Shown here one piece after another: positions 7,655-16,624 of a stretch of 64,000 nt of DNA. Source of the stretch: Mycobacteroides immunogenum (GTDB lineage: Bacteria; Actinomycetota; Actinomycetes; Mycobacteriales; Mycobacteriaceae); the NCBI RefSeq assembly GCF_001605725.1, contig NZ_CP011530.1, positions 1,116,001-1,180,000 on the forward strand, in the 5' to 3' direction. The notes under the pieces are model-generated. The model had not been told where the DNA came from, searched no databases, and was given only the letters and a program-made list of their open reading frames with translations. Numbering within the stretch: position 1 is the stretch's first letter; every line of letters starts with the position of its first letter. The position numbers were made by a program, and so were the translations under genes.

Positions 7655-10081
7655 ATGGCGAATCTTTCCGAACCTGCACTTTTTGATATGCCCGGCGACT
7701 CGAGTGCCTCCTCCAGCGACGCTCTGCTCGACGGCCTGAACCCGCAGCAGCGCGCTGCCGTCGCGCATGAGGGCTCGCCGCTGCTCATCGTCGCCGGCGC
7801 CGGATCCGGGAAGACCGCGGTGTTGACCCGTCGCATCGCGTATCTGCTGGCCGCGCGGGACGTGAGCCCGGGCCAGATCCTGGCCATCACCTTCACCAAC
7901 AAGGCGGCGGCCGAGATGCGCGAGCGCGTCGCCAACCTTGTCGGCCGGCGAGCGAATTCGATGTGGGTGTCGACATTCCACTCCAGCTGCGTTCGCATCC
8001 TGCGTAACCAGGCCTCGCTGCTGCCCGGACTCAACTCCAACTTCTCGATATACGACTCCGACGACTCGCGGCGGCTGCTGCAGATGATCGGCCGCGATAT
8101 GGGCCTGGACATCAAGCGCTACTCGCCACGGCTCCTGGCCACCGCGATCTCCAATTTGAAGAACGAGCTGATCTCTCCCGAGCAGGCGGTGGCCAACTTG
8201 ACCGCTGACGGTACGGAAGGCGATCTGCGTGGGGAGCTTCCGCAGATCGTGGCCGATGTGTACGGCGAGTACCAGCGGCGTTTGCGTGCGGCCAATGCCT
8301 TGGACTTCGACGACCTGATCGGCGAGACCGTGACGGTGCTGCAACAGTTCCCGCAGGTCGCGCAGTTCTACCGCCGTAAGTTCCGGCACATCCTGGTCGA
8401 CGAGTATCAGGACACCAACCACGCCCAGTACGTGCTGGTCCGTGAGCTGGTGGGAGCTCACGTCGACCGCACGGTGGACCCGGATGGCCCGGAAGCGGCA
8501 GAGCTGTGCGTGGTGGGCGATGCCGACCAGTCCATCTATGCCTTCCGTGGCGCGACCATCCGCAATATCGAGGAGTTCGAGCGCGACTACCCGAATGCGA
8601 AAACCATTCTGCTGGAACAGAATTATCGATCCACGCAGAACATACTGAGTGCGGCGAACTCGGTCATCGCCAAGAACGCGAACCGCCGGGAAAAGCGGCT
8701 GTGGACCGATTCGGGTGAAGGCGAGCTGATCGTCGGCTACGTCGCGGACAACGAACACGACGAGGCATCCTTCATCGCCCGCGAGATCGACGGGCTCTTC
8801 GATCGCAGCGATGCCAACTACGGCGATGTGGCGGTGTTCTACCGCACCAACAACAACTCCCGGTCGCTGGAAGAGATCTTCATCCGCACCGGTATTCCGT
8901 ACAAAGTTGTTGGGGGAGTGCGGTTCTACGAGCGCAAGGAAATCCGCGACATCGTCGCCTACCTGAGGGTGCTGACCAACCCGGGCGATGCGGTGAGCCT
9001 GCGGCGGATTCTGAACACCCCGCGCCGTGGCATCGGCGACCGGGCCGAGGCCTGCGTCGCCGTCCACGCCGAGACCAATGGCATCGGCTTCGGCGAGGCG
9101 CTTGCCGATGCCGCCGCGGGCAAGGTCGCGATGCTGAACTCTCGTTCCGAGAAGGCAATCGCAGCCTTCATGGACATGCTCGACCAGATCCGAGTCACCC
9201 TGCGCACCGATGATCCAGGGGCGCTGCCCGATATCGGTGATGTGGTGGAGGCCGTGTTGAACCACACCGGTTACCGCTACGAGCTGGAGAACAGCAGCGA
9301 TCCGCAGGAGTTGGCACGGCTCGACAACCTCAACGAATTAGTCAGCGTCGCACATGAATTCAGTGCCGACGCGGCCAACGCGCAGGCGGCCGGGGAAGAT
9401 GTGCCGGTTGATGATGAGGATGTCGGTGCGCCCCCGGGCAGCCTTGAGGCCTTCCTGGAGCGGGTGTCGCTTGTCGCCGACGCCGACGAGCTGCCCGAGT
9501 CCAGTGCCGGCGTCGTCACCATGATGACGCTGCATACCGCCAAGGGGCTGGAGTTCCCGGTGGTCTTCGTGACCGGCTGGGAAGACGGCATGTTCCCGCA
9601 CATGCGGGCGCTGGGTGACCCAGTGGAGCTGGCCGAGGAGCGGCGGTTGGCCTACGTCGGGATCACGCGCGCGCGTCAGCGTCTGTACCTGAGCCGGGCC
9701 AAGGTGCGCTCGTCGTGGGGTCAGCCCATGATGAATCCGGAATCCCGCTTCCTGCAGGAGATTCCGCAAGAGCTCATCGACTGGCGGCGCACCGATCCGC
9801 TGCCGGGACGAATCGCGACCGGTGCCGGCAGTTACGGTGGCGGCGGCTATGGATCCGGGGGATCACGTGGGGGTGGCGGCTCGTTGGGCGCTCCCTCCAA
9901 GAAGCGCACCAAGCCGCTGGTGGTCCTGGAGCCGGGTGATCGGGTGAGCCACGACAAATACGGACTGGGCAAGGTCATGGAGGTCACCGGTGTCGGCGAG
10001 AGCGCCACGTCGCTCATCGACTTCGGCAGTGAGGGCCGCGTGAAGTTGATGCACAACTTCGCGCCCGTGCAGAAGCTCTAA
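7655..10081 (+). CDS. pcrA: ATP-dependent DNA helicase UvrD1/PcrA
   Basis: Superfamily 1A 3'-5' helicase in nucleotide excision repair and replication-fork maintenance; in mycobacteria it is stimulated by Ku. 808 aa. Motif I AGAGSGKTAVL, motif II VDEYQDTN, motif III VVGDADQSIYAFRGA, motif IV ILLEQNYRST, motif V TMMTLHTAKGLEFPVVF and motif VI AEERRLAYVGITRAR are all present. A Gly-rich linker (about 720-745) leads to a C-terminal Tudor-like module (EPGDRVSHDKYGLGKVMEV) of the type that contacts RNA polymerase. Position matches Rv0949. Confidence 0.97.
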   Translation: MANLSEPALFDMPGDSSASSSDALLDGLNPQQRAAVAHEGSPLLIVAGAGSGKTAVLTRRIAYLLAARDVSPGQILAITFTNKAAAEMRERVANLVGRRANSMWVSTFHSSCVRILRNQASLLPGLNSNFSIYDSDDSRRLLQMIGRDMGLDIKRYSPRLLATAISNLKNELISPEQAVANLTADGTEGDLRGELPQIVADVYGEYQRRLRAANALDFDDLIGETVTVLQQFPQVAQFYRRKFRHILVDEYQDTNHAQYVLVRELVGAHVDRTVDPDGPEAAELCVVGDADQSIYAFRGATIRNIEEFERDYPNAKTILLEQNYRSTQNILSAANSVIAKNANRREKRLWTDSGEGELIVGYVADNEHDEASFIAREIDGLFDRSDANYGDVAVFYRTNNNSRSLEEIFIRTGIPYKVVGGVRFYERKEIRDIVAYLRVLTNPGDAVSLRRILNTPRRGIGDRAEACVAVHAETNGIGFGEALADAAAGKVAMLNSRSEKAIAAFMDMLDQIRVTLRTDDPGALPDIGDVVEAVLNHTGYRYELENSSDPQELARLDNLNELVSVAHEFSADAANAQAAGEDVPVDDEDVGAPPGSLEAFLERVSLVADADELPESSAGVVTMMTLHTAKGLEFPVVFVTGWEDGMFPHMRALGDPVELAEERRLAYVGITRARQRLYLSRAKVRSSWGQPMMNPESRFLQEIPQELIDWRRTDPLPGRIATGAGSYGGGGYGSGGSRGGGGSLGAPSKKRTKPLVVLEPGDRVSHDKYGLGKVMEVTGVGESATSLIDFGSEGRVKLMHNFAPVQKL

Positions 10082-10113
10082 TCGCCGAACTTGGTGAAGA
10101 AGATGCCGCGTTG

Positions 10114-10133
10114 GGCACCCCCTAGGGGGTGCC
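10114..10133. terminator. Perfect 20-bp palindrome after pcrA
   Basis: GGCACCCCCT and AGGGGGTGCC abut with no spacer, 33 bases past the pcrA stop. Probably a transcription-ending or processing structure. No T-run follows. Confidence 0.5.
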
Positions 10134-10161
10134 TATCGAGTGTGAGCGCTGGTGCGACAAA

Positions 10162-10199
10162 AACGCCGAGTGTGAGCAGTGGTGCTCACACTCGGCGTT
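10162..10199. terminator. Bidirectional hairpin between pcrA and M23 peptidase genes
   Basis: 17-bp perfect stem, AACGCCGAGTGTGAGCA against TGCTCACACTCGGCGTT, with a GTGG loop, between convergent genes. A partial direct copy (CGAGTGTGAGCGCTGGTGCG) lies at about 10138-10157. It resembles the hairpin-type terminators common in mycobacteria. Confidence 0.65.
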
Positions 10200-10212
10200 G
10201 AACGAGTTATGA

Positions 10213-11259
10213 CTAGTCGCCGAAGCGGGTGAAGGTGAGGCCCTTGTTGGCCAGCCAGCCCTGCGGGTCGATGCGCTGCGAACCACCCAGCAGCACCTCG
10301 AAATGTAGGTGCGGACCGGTGGAGTTACCACGGTTGCCGATGGTGGCGATGCGGTCACCCGCCATCACCCGCTGGCCGACCGCGACCTCCCAGGTGTTGA
10401 TGTGGCCATACAGGGTGACGGTGCCGTCCGAGTGACGGATCTTCACCCAGGCACCGTAACCGGCGGTCGGACCGGTCGCGATGACGACGCCGTCCGCGGC
10501 GGCCACGATCGGGGTGCCGATGCTGTTGGCGATATCGATGCCGCCGTGCAGGGCGCCCCAGCGGTAACCGAAGCCGGAGGTGAAGGTGCCATTGGTGGGC
10601 ATCACGAAGCGCGGAGCCAGCAGCCGCTTCTCGCGGTCGGCACGTTCGGTCGCGAACGCGTTGGCCTTCGCCAGCTGCTCGTCGGTGACCGAGGCGTCGG
10701 TCGCCAGCGGGGCGGAGACCAACTGCGGGCCGTGGGCGGCCATCACCGTCGCGGAGGTACCCAGCGCCAGATTGTGATGATCGGCGGCCGTCGCGGCGTC
10801 GTGCTCGCTCAGCGCGTTGTATCCAGCGGCCGCGGCGGCACCGGCGGCCATGGCGGCCAGCGCCAGGCGAGTCTTGCCTACCTGCCCGATCTCGCGGCGG
10901 CGGTGCACGCCTCCGCTGCTGATCCTGGGCAGCTTGTCGGTGGGAGTGTCACGCGGGTCCCGGGTGCGTGCGGCAGAGGCGGCGAACCAGTCGGCGGTGG
11001 CCTCAATGGAGGCGCGAATCCGGTCGGCCTCGTCGGTGTCTTCTTCCCAGTCCTGCTCTAGCTGCTCTGCGGCGGCCTGGGGTTCGGTCTCGGCGCCCTC
11101 TTCCGGGGCGTCCTCGTAGACGTCGTAGTCCTCAAGTTCGGGGCGTTCCAGCGCGTCACTCAGGCCGAACTCGTCGATCGGCACGATGTTGGTGATCTCG
11201 TTCTCGCTTAGTTCCGCGCTCCGACCACCACGCGTGCGTATCACTCGATGCTGTGTCAA
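10213..11259 (-). CDS. M23 family metallopeptidase, membrane-anchored
   Basis: 348 aa LytM-type endopeptidase expected to cut peptidoglycan cross-bridges, or to act as a scaffold activating other hydrolases. An acidic cytoplasmic N-terminus (about 1-130) precedes one transmembrane segment (RLALAAMAAGAAAAAGYNAL), a periplasmic coil with KANAFATERADREKR, and the M23 domain. The domain has zinc-binding HGGID and HLHFEV and the motif SFGYR-like GFGYRWG, so it appears catalytically competent. Equivalent to Rv0950c. Divergent from sucC across a 420-base regulatory gap. Confidence 0.92.
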   Translation of the reverse strand: MTQHRVIRTRGGRSAELSENEITNIVPIDEFGLSDALERPELEDYDVYEDAPEEGAETEPQAAAEQLEQDWEEDTDEADRIRASIEATADWFAASAARTRDPRDTPTDKLPRISSGGVHRRREIGQVGKTRLALAAMAAGAAAAAGYNALSEHDAATAADHHNLALGTSATVMAAHGPQLVSAPLATDASVTDEQLAKANAFATERADREKRLLAPRFVMPTNGTFTSGFGYRWGALHGGIDIANSIGTPIVAAADGVVIATGPTAGYGAWVKIRHSDGTVTLYGHINTWEVAVGQRVMAGDRIATIGNRGNSTGPHLHFEVLLGGSQRIDPQGWLANKGLTFTRFGD

Positions 11260-11682
11260 AACCCTGCCAGTCTTCCGTTCGACGTCACGACTTCACGTGA
11301 CCAAAACGTGATCTAACCCAAGAGAAGGTAACGGTTGGGCGATGGGGGCCGCAACTCAATGCGCGGATACGCATATAAATGTGACTTGCGTCACGAAGTC
11401 GCTGATAGGGCTCCCGAGCCCGGGCATCGTTGCCGAATCTCGCAGGGGCTACCTCACCACAGATCACGGCCATATGGCGAGCCCCCGTGACCGAACTGAA
11501 ACCGGTTGCAGACGTGTTCGAGTCCTACTGGCGGATGACCAGTCGATGAATTCTGTGACTGACCAGGTGGTGAAATCGGCCACTTACTCAGAAGTAGTGA
11601 AGGGCCTTGCTGTGGCCTTGGATACAGTCGCTAATGCAATAGTGCCGACCCCGACGTTCGATGAGGAAGATGGGCTAGCTAG
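11260..11682. other. Regulatory intergenic region between M23 peptidase and sucC
   Basis: About 420 bases without a convincing gene. Seen here are an inverted TCACGT-N7-ACGTGA element at 11293-11311 near the M23 gene, a CRP-type site at 11380-11395, and a long sucC leader with GAGGAAGA about 13 bases before the sucC ATG. I looked for a riboswitch-like fold and cannot support one. Confidence 0.6.
11380..11395. promoter_or_regulatory. CRP (cAMP receptor protein) binding site
   Basis: TGTGA-CTTGCG-TCACG fits the mycobacterial CRP consensus of TGTGA, six bases and TCACA/G. It lies between the divergent M23 peptidase and sucCD genes and could link TCA-cycle and wall-hydrolase expression to cAMP. 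Confidence 0.7.
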
Positions 11683-12846
11683 ATGGATCTTTTCGAGTAC
11701 CAGGCCAAGGAGCTGTTCGCTAAGCACAACGTGCCGACGACGCCGGGCCGGGTTACCACCACCGCCGAGGACGCCAAGGCGATCGCCGAAGAAATCGGCA
11801 AGCCGGTGATGATCAAGGCGCAGGTCAAGGTCGGTGGACGTGGCAAGGCCGGTGGCGTGAAGTACGCCGCCACCCCCGATGACGCTTTCACTCACGCACA
11901 GAACATTCTGGGCCTGGACATCAAGGGCCACATCGTCAAGAAGATCCTCGTCGCCGAGGCCAGCGATATCGCCGAGGAGTACTACATCTCCTTCCTGCTG
12001 GACCGCGCCAACCGCACCTACCTGGCCATGTGCTCGGTCGAGGGCGGCGTGGAGATCGAGGTGACCGCCGAGGAGAACCCCGACGCGCTGGCCAAGGTGC
12101 CCGTTGACGCCGTCAAGGGTGTCGATCTGGCGCTGGCCCGTGAGATCGCCGAGAAGGGCAAGCTGCCCGCCGAGGTGCTGGATTCCGCCGCAGTGACCAT
12201 CCAGAAGCTGTGGGAGGTGTTCGTCGGTGAGGACGCCACCCTGGTGGAGGTCAACCCGCTGGTGCGTACCCCCGACAACCAGATCCTTGCCCTGGACGGC
12301 AAGGTGACCCTGGACGGCAACGCCGACTTCCGTCAGCCCGGCCACGCCGAGTTCGAGGACAAGGACGCCACCGATCCGCTGGAGCTCAAGGCCAAGGAGC
12401 ACGACCTCAACTACGTCAAGCTCGACGGTCAGGTCGGCATCATCGGTAACGGCGCTGGACTGGTCATGTCCACCCTGGACGTCGTCGCCTACGCCGGCGA
12501 GAACCACAACGGCGTGAAGCCCGCCAACTTCCTGGACATCGGCGGTGGCGCCTCGGCCGAGGTGATGGCCGCCGGTCTTGACGTCATCCTGGGTGACTCG
12601 CAGGTCAAGAGTGTCTTCGTGAACGTCTTCGGCGGCATCACCGCGTGTGACGCGGTGGCCAACGGCATCGTCGGCGCCCTCAAGACCCTCGGCGACGCCG
12701 CCAGCAAGCCGCTGGTGGTCCGTCTCGACGGCAACAAGGTCGAAGAAGGACGGGCGATCCTGGCCGAGTTCAACCATCCGCTGGTGATCCAGGCCGAGAC
12801 CATGGACGCCGGTGCCGACAAGGCCGCCGAGCTGGCGAGCAAGTAA
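11683..12846 (+). CDS. sucC: Succinyl-CoA synthetase beta subunit (ADP-forming)
   Basis: Beta subunit of the TCA-cycle enzyme that makes ATP (or GTP) from succinyl-CoA. 387 aa. The N-terminal ATP-grasp domain begins [18 protein letters not shown]; nucleotide-binding [16 protein letters not shown] is at about 45-60, and the C-terminal ligase domain has the GGGAS and FGGITACD signatures. It is followed 14 bases later by sucD as one operon, the Rv0951-Rv0952 arrangement. Confidence 0.97.
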   Translation: MDLFEYQAKELFAKHNVPTTPGRVTTTAEDAKAIAEEIGKPVMIKAQVKVGGRGKAGGVKYAATPDDAFTHAQNILGLDIKGHIVKKILVAEASDIAEEYYISFLLDRANRTYLAMCSVEGGVEIEVTAEENPDALAKVPVDAVKGVDLALAREIAEKGKLPAEVLDSAAVTIQKLWEVFVGEDATLVEVNPLVRTPDNQILALDGKVTLDGNADFRQPGHAEFEDKDATDPLELKAKEHDLNYVKLDGQVGIIGNGAGLVMSTLDVVAYAGENHNGVKPANFLDIGGGASAEVMAAGLDVILGDSQVKSVFVNVFGGITACDAVANGIVGALKTLGDAASKPLVVRLDGNKVEEGRAILAEFNHPLVIQAETMDAGADKAAELASK

Positions 12847-12860
12847 GGGAGCTTGAATCA

Positions 12861-13763
12861 ATGTCTATCTTTCTGAACAAGGATTCCAAGGTCATCGTCC
12901 AGGGCATCACCGGCGGCGAAGGCACCAAGCACACCGCGCTGATGCTCAAGGCCGGTACTCAGGTCGTCGGCGGCGTCAACGCCCGCAAGGCCGGAACCAC
13001 CGTGTCGCATAAGGACAAAGACGGCAACGACGTCGAGCTGCCGGTATTCGGCAGTGTCGCCGAGGCCATCAAGGAGACCGGCGCCGACGTGTCGATCGCC
13101 TTCGTGCCGCCGGCCTTCTCCAAGGACGCCATCATCGAGGCCATCGACGCCGAGATCCCGCTGCTGGTTGTCATCACCGAGGGAATCCCGGTGCAGGACA
13201 GCGCATACGCGTGGGCCTACAACATCGAGAAGGGCAACAAGACCCGCATAATCGGGCCCAACTGCCCCGGCATCATCACCCCCGGTGAGGCCCTGGTGGG
13301 TATCACCCCGAACAACATCACCGGCACCGGTCCGGTCGGTCTGGTGTCCAAGTCCGGCACCCTGACCTACCAGATGATGTACGAGCTGCGCGATTTCGGT
13401 TTCTCGACCGCCATCGGCATCGGCGGCGACCCGGTCATCGGCACCACCCATATCGACGCCATCGAGGCGTTCGAGAAGGACCCGGAGACCAAGATCATCG
13501 TGATGATCGGTGAGATCGGCGGCGACGCCGAGGAGCGCGCGGCCGATTACATCAAGGCCAACGTGTCCAAGCCCGTCGTCGGCTACGTCGCGGGCTTCAC
13601 CGCCCCCGAGGGCAAGACCATGGGCCACGCCGGCGCGATCGTCTCCGGCAGCTCGGGCACCGCTCAGGCCAAGAAGGAGGCCCTTGAGGCCGCCGGTGTG
13701 AAGGTCGGCAAGACGCCGTCCGAGACCGCCAAGCTGGCACGCGAGATCCTGCAGAGCCTGTAA
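12861..13763 (+). CDS. sucD: Succinyl-CoA synthetase alpha subunit
   Basis: Alpha subunit carrying the phosphohistidine and CoA sites. 300 aa. CoA-binding [12 protein letters not shown] is near the N-terminus, [14 protein letters not shown] in the middle, and the catalytic His lies in [12 protein letters not shown]. Co-transcribed with sucC and followed by a clear intrinsic terminator. Confidence 0.97.
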   Translation: MSIFLNKDSKVIVQGITGGEGTKHTALMLKAGTQVVGGVNARKAGTTVSHKDKDGNDVELPVFGSVAEAIKETGADVSIAFVPPAFSKDAIIEAIDAEIPLLVVITEGIPVQDSAYAWAYNIEKGNKTRIIGPNCPGIITPGEALVGITPNNITGTGPVGLVSKSGTLTYQMMYELRDFGFSTAIGIGGDPVIGTTHIDAIEAFEKDPETKIIVMIGEIGGDAEERAADYIKANVSKPVVGYVAGFTAPEGKTMGHAGAIVSGSSGTAQAKKEALEAAGVKVGKTPSETAKLAREILQSL

Positions 13764-13774
13764 TTCGTTAGCGC

Positions 13775-13815
13775 AAGGCCCCGTTCGGTTCGCCGGACGG
13801 GGCCTTGTCGTTTTT
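13775..13815 (+). terminator. Intrinsic terminator of sucCD
   Basis: Stem AAGGCCCCGT(T)CGG with CCG(G)ACGGGGCCTT, loop TTCG, followed by GTCG and five T. It begins 12 bases after the sucD stop. Confidence 0.9.
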
Positions 13816-13833
13816 GGGAGCCACCCGTGGGTT

Positions 13834-14406
13834 CTATTTGCCGCCCCCATGGATCGCGGCGGCGATCAGTAATTTGGCTGCCGCATCGAGACGTTCGCGG
13901 TCGCCGGTGACCACCAGATCCAGCGCCAGGCCGCGCAGGCCGGACACCAGGAGGGTGGCCCGTGTGGGCGCTTCTCGCGGCGGAATACCCGCCGACTCGC
14001 ACGCCTGGGCGAGGGGGATAACCATCGCCTCGACGGCATGGCGGGCGTAGGTGCCGAAGGTATCGGGATCGGTGCCCGCCAACGACAGCACTTGCAGCAG
14101 TACCGGAACCGCGCGGTGGCGGTGTCCGCGAGTCAGCGCGTGCCAGATGCTCATGGACGCCTCCGTGAGGCGCTCGGGGCTGTCGACCTCGTGAAGGAAG
14201 TCGCTGACGTTAGGCCTGCTGGCGTCGAGTGCCTGCGTCAGCAGGCCGCTCTTGTCGCCAAAGTAGTAGAGCAACATTCGTTTGCTGGTTCCGATGGCTT
14301 CCGCCAGCGGGGCCAGTGAAAGGTCGTTGACTCCATGAGTTTCCAGGTATCCGATGACGGATCTCAGCAGCGCGTCACGTTTTTCGACGTCGAGTGTTCG
14401 GGCCAC
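13834..14406 (-). CDS. TetR-family transcriptional regulator
   Basis: 190 aa from GTG 14406. The longer open frame upstream crosses the operator and has no ribosome site. The N-terminal TetR helix-turn-helix is visible in LRSVIGYLETHGVNDLSLAPLAEAIGTSKRMLLYYFGDKSGLL; the C-terminal ligand domain is divergent. Divergent from a FAD monooxygenase and separated from it by repeated GTACC/GGTAC boxes, so it most likely represses both genes. Confidence 0.88.
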   Translation of the reverse strand: MARTLDVEKRDALLRSVIGYLETHGVNDLSLAPLAEAIGTSKRMLLYYFGDKSGLLTQALDASRPNVSDFLHEVDSPERLTEASMSIWHALTRGHRHRAVPVLLQVLSLAGTDPDTFGTYARHAVEAMVIPLAQACESAGIPPREAPTRATLLVSGLRGLALDLVVTGDRERLDAAAKLLIAAAIHGGGK

Positions 14407-14414
14407 GACTTGAC

Positions 14415-14463
14415 TGTACCGCCAGGTACATTTATCGTACGTATAAATGTACCGATTGGTACG
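14415..14463. promoter_or_regulatory. TetR operator array, two TGTACC-N4-GGTAC boxes
   Basis: Box 1 TGTACC-GCCA-GGTACA (14415-14430) and box 2 TGTACC-GATT-GGTACG (14448-14463) are 33 bp apart, three helical turns. Between them is a larger inverted repeat GGTACATTTA-N9-TAAATGTACC (14425-14453). Confidence 0.75.
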
Positions 14464-14485
14464 ACAATCTGAAAGGCGGGAAAGA

Positions 14486-15646
14486 ATGGTCAAGGATCGG
14501 AACGCGAGCCCGCGGGTTGCCGTGATTGGTGGCGGAATTGGCGGGCTATCTGCGGCAATCGCATTGCGTGCCACGGGATTAGATGTTGACGTGTATGAGA
14601 AGTCGTCCGAGTTTGGCGAAGTTGGGGCCGGCGTCAGCCTGCAGCCCAACGGCTTGCGGGTGTATGACCAACTGGGATTCCTCGACAAGGTCACTATGGC
14701 CGGTTCTCCGTTGGAGGACACCGTTTACCGCCGTGCAGACGGTGGCGTGGTCGACCGCGAAGGTTTCACCGGATGTGGTGTCTACCGCCCTGACCTGGTC
14801 GACATCTTGGTCGCTCAACTGCCTCCCGAGACGCTGCATACCGGCAATGCGGCGGTCGGCTACGCGGAGGATGCCTCCGGTGCCGTGGTGAAGTTCGCCA
14901 ACGGCGACGAAATCCGGGCGGACCTGGTGGTGGCCGCTGACGGAATTCACTCCACTTTGCAGCGGTATGTCACCGATGCCAGGGAGGCCGTCTTCTCGGG
15001 CCGAATGGCTTATCGGTTAGTGCTGCCCGCGGAGGTGGCGCCCCAGATACCGGTCGGCTCCTCGCAGGACTGGCTCGGCCACGAGCGTTTTATGCGGATC
15101 TATCACCTGCGGCGGGGGCGGCTCCTGAATGTTGTAGCGGTGGTCCCCGCGGATGGCGAGATCGAGGAATCCTGGACTCTGCCAGGTGATCCGGTGCAGC
15201 TGCGCGCCGAATTCGGTGACGGATGGGACCCGGTGGTGCGCGCGATTCTGGATCAGGTCGACGAAGTGCTGCGCTACGCGCTGTACGACCGGGAGCCGCT
15301 GCGTAAGTGGCACACCAATCGGCTTGTGCTGCTCGGCGATGCCGCACACCCCATGCTTCCGTTGCTGGGGCAAGGTGCCAACTCGGCTATCGAGGACGCG
15401 ATGGCATTGGCCACCCTGCTGGAGGGTGTGTCAGGCGCCGAGGTCCCAGAGCGGCTACACCTGTACCAGCGGTTACGTCAGGACCGGACCGCGCGTTTTC
15501 AGCACGGGTCACGGGTTCACAATCAGCGCCGCGACATGGACAACCCGTTCCTGAGTCACATCCCCGTGGTGCTGGATCGACCCGGCACCTACGACTATGA
15601 CGTCCGCGGCGCGGCGCAGGCGGTCCGTGCCCAGTATCAGGGATGA
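14486..15646 (+). CDS. FAD-dependent monooxygenase (salicylate / 3-hydroxybenzoate hydroxylase type)
   Basis: 386 aa from ATG 14486, which has AAAGGCGGG upstream; an in-frame ATG at 14447 lies inside the operator. Class A flavoprotein hydroxylase with the dinucleotide fold VIGGGIGGLSAAIAL near residue 10, the DG motif (ADLVVAADGIHSTLQ) and the second FAD motif LLGDAAHPMLPLLGQGANSAIEDA. Expected to hydroxylate an aromatic acid using NAD(P)H. No ring-cleavage genes adjoin it, so the substrate is unknown. Probably induced by the TetR ligand. Confidence 0.87.
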   Translation: MVKDRNASPRVAVIGGGIGGLSAAIALRATGLDVDVYEKSSEFGEVGAGVSLQPNGLRVYDQLGFLDKVTMAGSPLEDTVYRRADGGVVDREGFTGCGVYRPDLVDILVAQLPPETLHTGNAAVGYAEDASGAVVKFANGDEIRADLVVAADGIHSTLQRYVTDAREAVFSGRMAYRLVLPAEVAPQIPVGSSQDWLGHERFMRIYHLRRGRLLNVVAVVPADGEIEESWTLPGDPVQLRAEFGDGWDPVVRAILDQVDEVLRYALYDREPLRKWHTNRLVLLGDAAHPMLPLLGQGANSAIEDAMALATLLEGVSGAEVPERLHLYQRLRQDRTARFQHGSRVHNQRRDMDNPFLSHIPVVLDRPGTYDYDVRGAAQAVRAQYQG

Positions 15647-15656
15647 AGGCGGGGGC

Positions 15657-16505
15657 TTAGGCGAACGCGGCGAGTTTTCCGGACAGCCTTTCGATGTACG
15701 CCCGCACCTCTTCCTCGGAGCGATCGGGCATCCCGAAGATCGCCTCGGTGACCCCCAGCTCGCGCCACGCGCCCAGCTGCTCGGGGTCGGGCTTGCCCGC
15801 CAGCACGTAGATCAGCGGGTCGCCGTCGCGCCCGGCCGCTTGCCATTCCGCCTTGAGCGCCAAGATCTTTCCGGTGATGTCCTCGTCGCGCGGGGTGGAC
15901 ATCCAGCCGTCGGCATTCTTGGCGATCCACTTGAAGTTCTTCTCGGTGCCGCCCGCGCCCACGATCACCGGCACGTGCTTCTGCACGGTCTTGGGCCAGG
16001 CCCAGCTGGGGCCGAAGTTGACGAATTCGCCCGAGTAGCTGGCTTCTTCCTCTTCCCAGAGCTTGCGCATCGCTTCGATGTACTCGCGCAGCATGGTGCG
16101 GCGGCGCCCGGCGGGAACATTGTGGTCGGCCAGCTCGTCGGTGTTCCAGCCATAGCCGACGCCCACGGTGACTCGCCCGCCGCTCATGTGGTCAAGGGTG
16201 GCAATCGATTTGGCCAGGGTGATGGGGTCGTGCTCGACGGGGATGGCCACCGCGGTGGCGAGCCGGATCTTCGAGGTGACCGCGCAGGCGGCGCCCAGGG
16301 ACACCCAGGGGTCCAGGGTGCGCATGTAGCGATCGTCGGGCAGCTCGGCTCCACCGGTGCCGGGGTGGGCGGCCTCGCGCTTGACCGGGATGTGGGTGTG
16401 TTCGGGAACGTAGAAGGTGCTGAACCCGCCGTCCTCGGCGGCCTTGGCGGCGATGGCCGGCGAGATGCCGCGGTCACTGGTGAACAGAACGAGCCCGTAG
16501 TCCAT
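15657..16505 (-). CDS. LLM-class F420-dependent oxidoreductase
   Basis: 282 aa luciferase-like TIM-barrel enzyme; ATG 16505 (MDYGLVLFTSDRGISP) is preferred over an in-frame start at 16574. Typical segments are FYVPEHTHIP, the DPWVSLGAACAVTSKIRLATAVAIPVEHDP block, HMSGGRVTVGVGYGWNTDEL and PRDEDITGKI. Mycobacterial homologues (Rv0953c type) are expected to use coenzyme F420. A KstR-type box starts 9 bases upstream, hinting at a role in sterol or lipid metabolism. The actual substrate is unknown. Confidence 0.87.
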   Translation of the reverse strand: MDYGLVLFTSDRGISPAIAAKAAEDGGFSTFYVPEHTHIPVKREAAHPGTGGAELPDDRYMRTLDPWVSLGAACAVTSKIRLATAVAIPVEHDPITLAKSIATLDHMSGGRVTVGVGYGWNTDELADHNVPAGRRRTMLREYIEAMRKLWEEEEASYSGEFVNFGPSWAWPKTVQKHVPVIVGAGGTEKNFKWIAKNADGWMSTPRDEDITGKILALKAEWQAAGRDGDPLIYVLAGKPDPEQLGAWRELGVTEAIFGMPDRSEEEVRAYIERLSGKLAAFA

Positions 16506-16513
16506 CCACCAAT

Positions 16514-16527
16514 TAGAACGTGTTCCA
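16514..16527. promoter_or_regulatory. KstR-type operator
   Basis: TAGAACGTGTTCCA matches the TNNAACNNGTTNNA pattern of the mycobacterial cholesterol-catabolism repressor KstR. It lies in the 119-base gap between two divergent flavin oxidoreductase genes, closest to the F420 gene. Confidence 0.65.
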
Positions 16528-16624
16528 GTTTTGTTGTCGAGGGTGGGTGCCGAATCGCGTGGGGAACGGATCACGGTGAGTCAGACGGATGACCACCCCA
16601 CGGGTTCGCTGTTTGCATACCCTC

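Noticed and set aside
7400..9265. 621-codon minus-strand frame opposite pcrA
   Set aside because: Pure antisense shadow of a GC-rich gene: His/Arg/Gln-rich translation with no domain, opposite an unmistakable helicase.
11401..11682. Riboswitch in the sucC leader
   Set aside because: Looked for known leader folds, including the c-di-AMP type expected near wall hydrolases; no convincing conserved core could be matched by eye.
11584..12861. 425-codon frame antisense to sucC
   Set aside because: Low-complexity Gly/Leu/His translation mirroring sucC codons; no family features.
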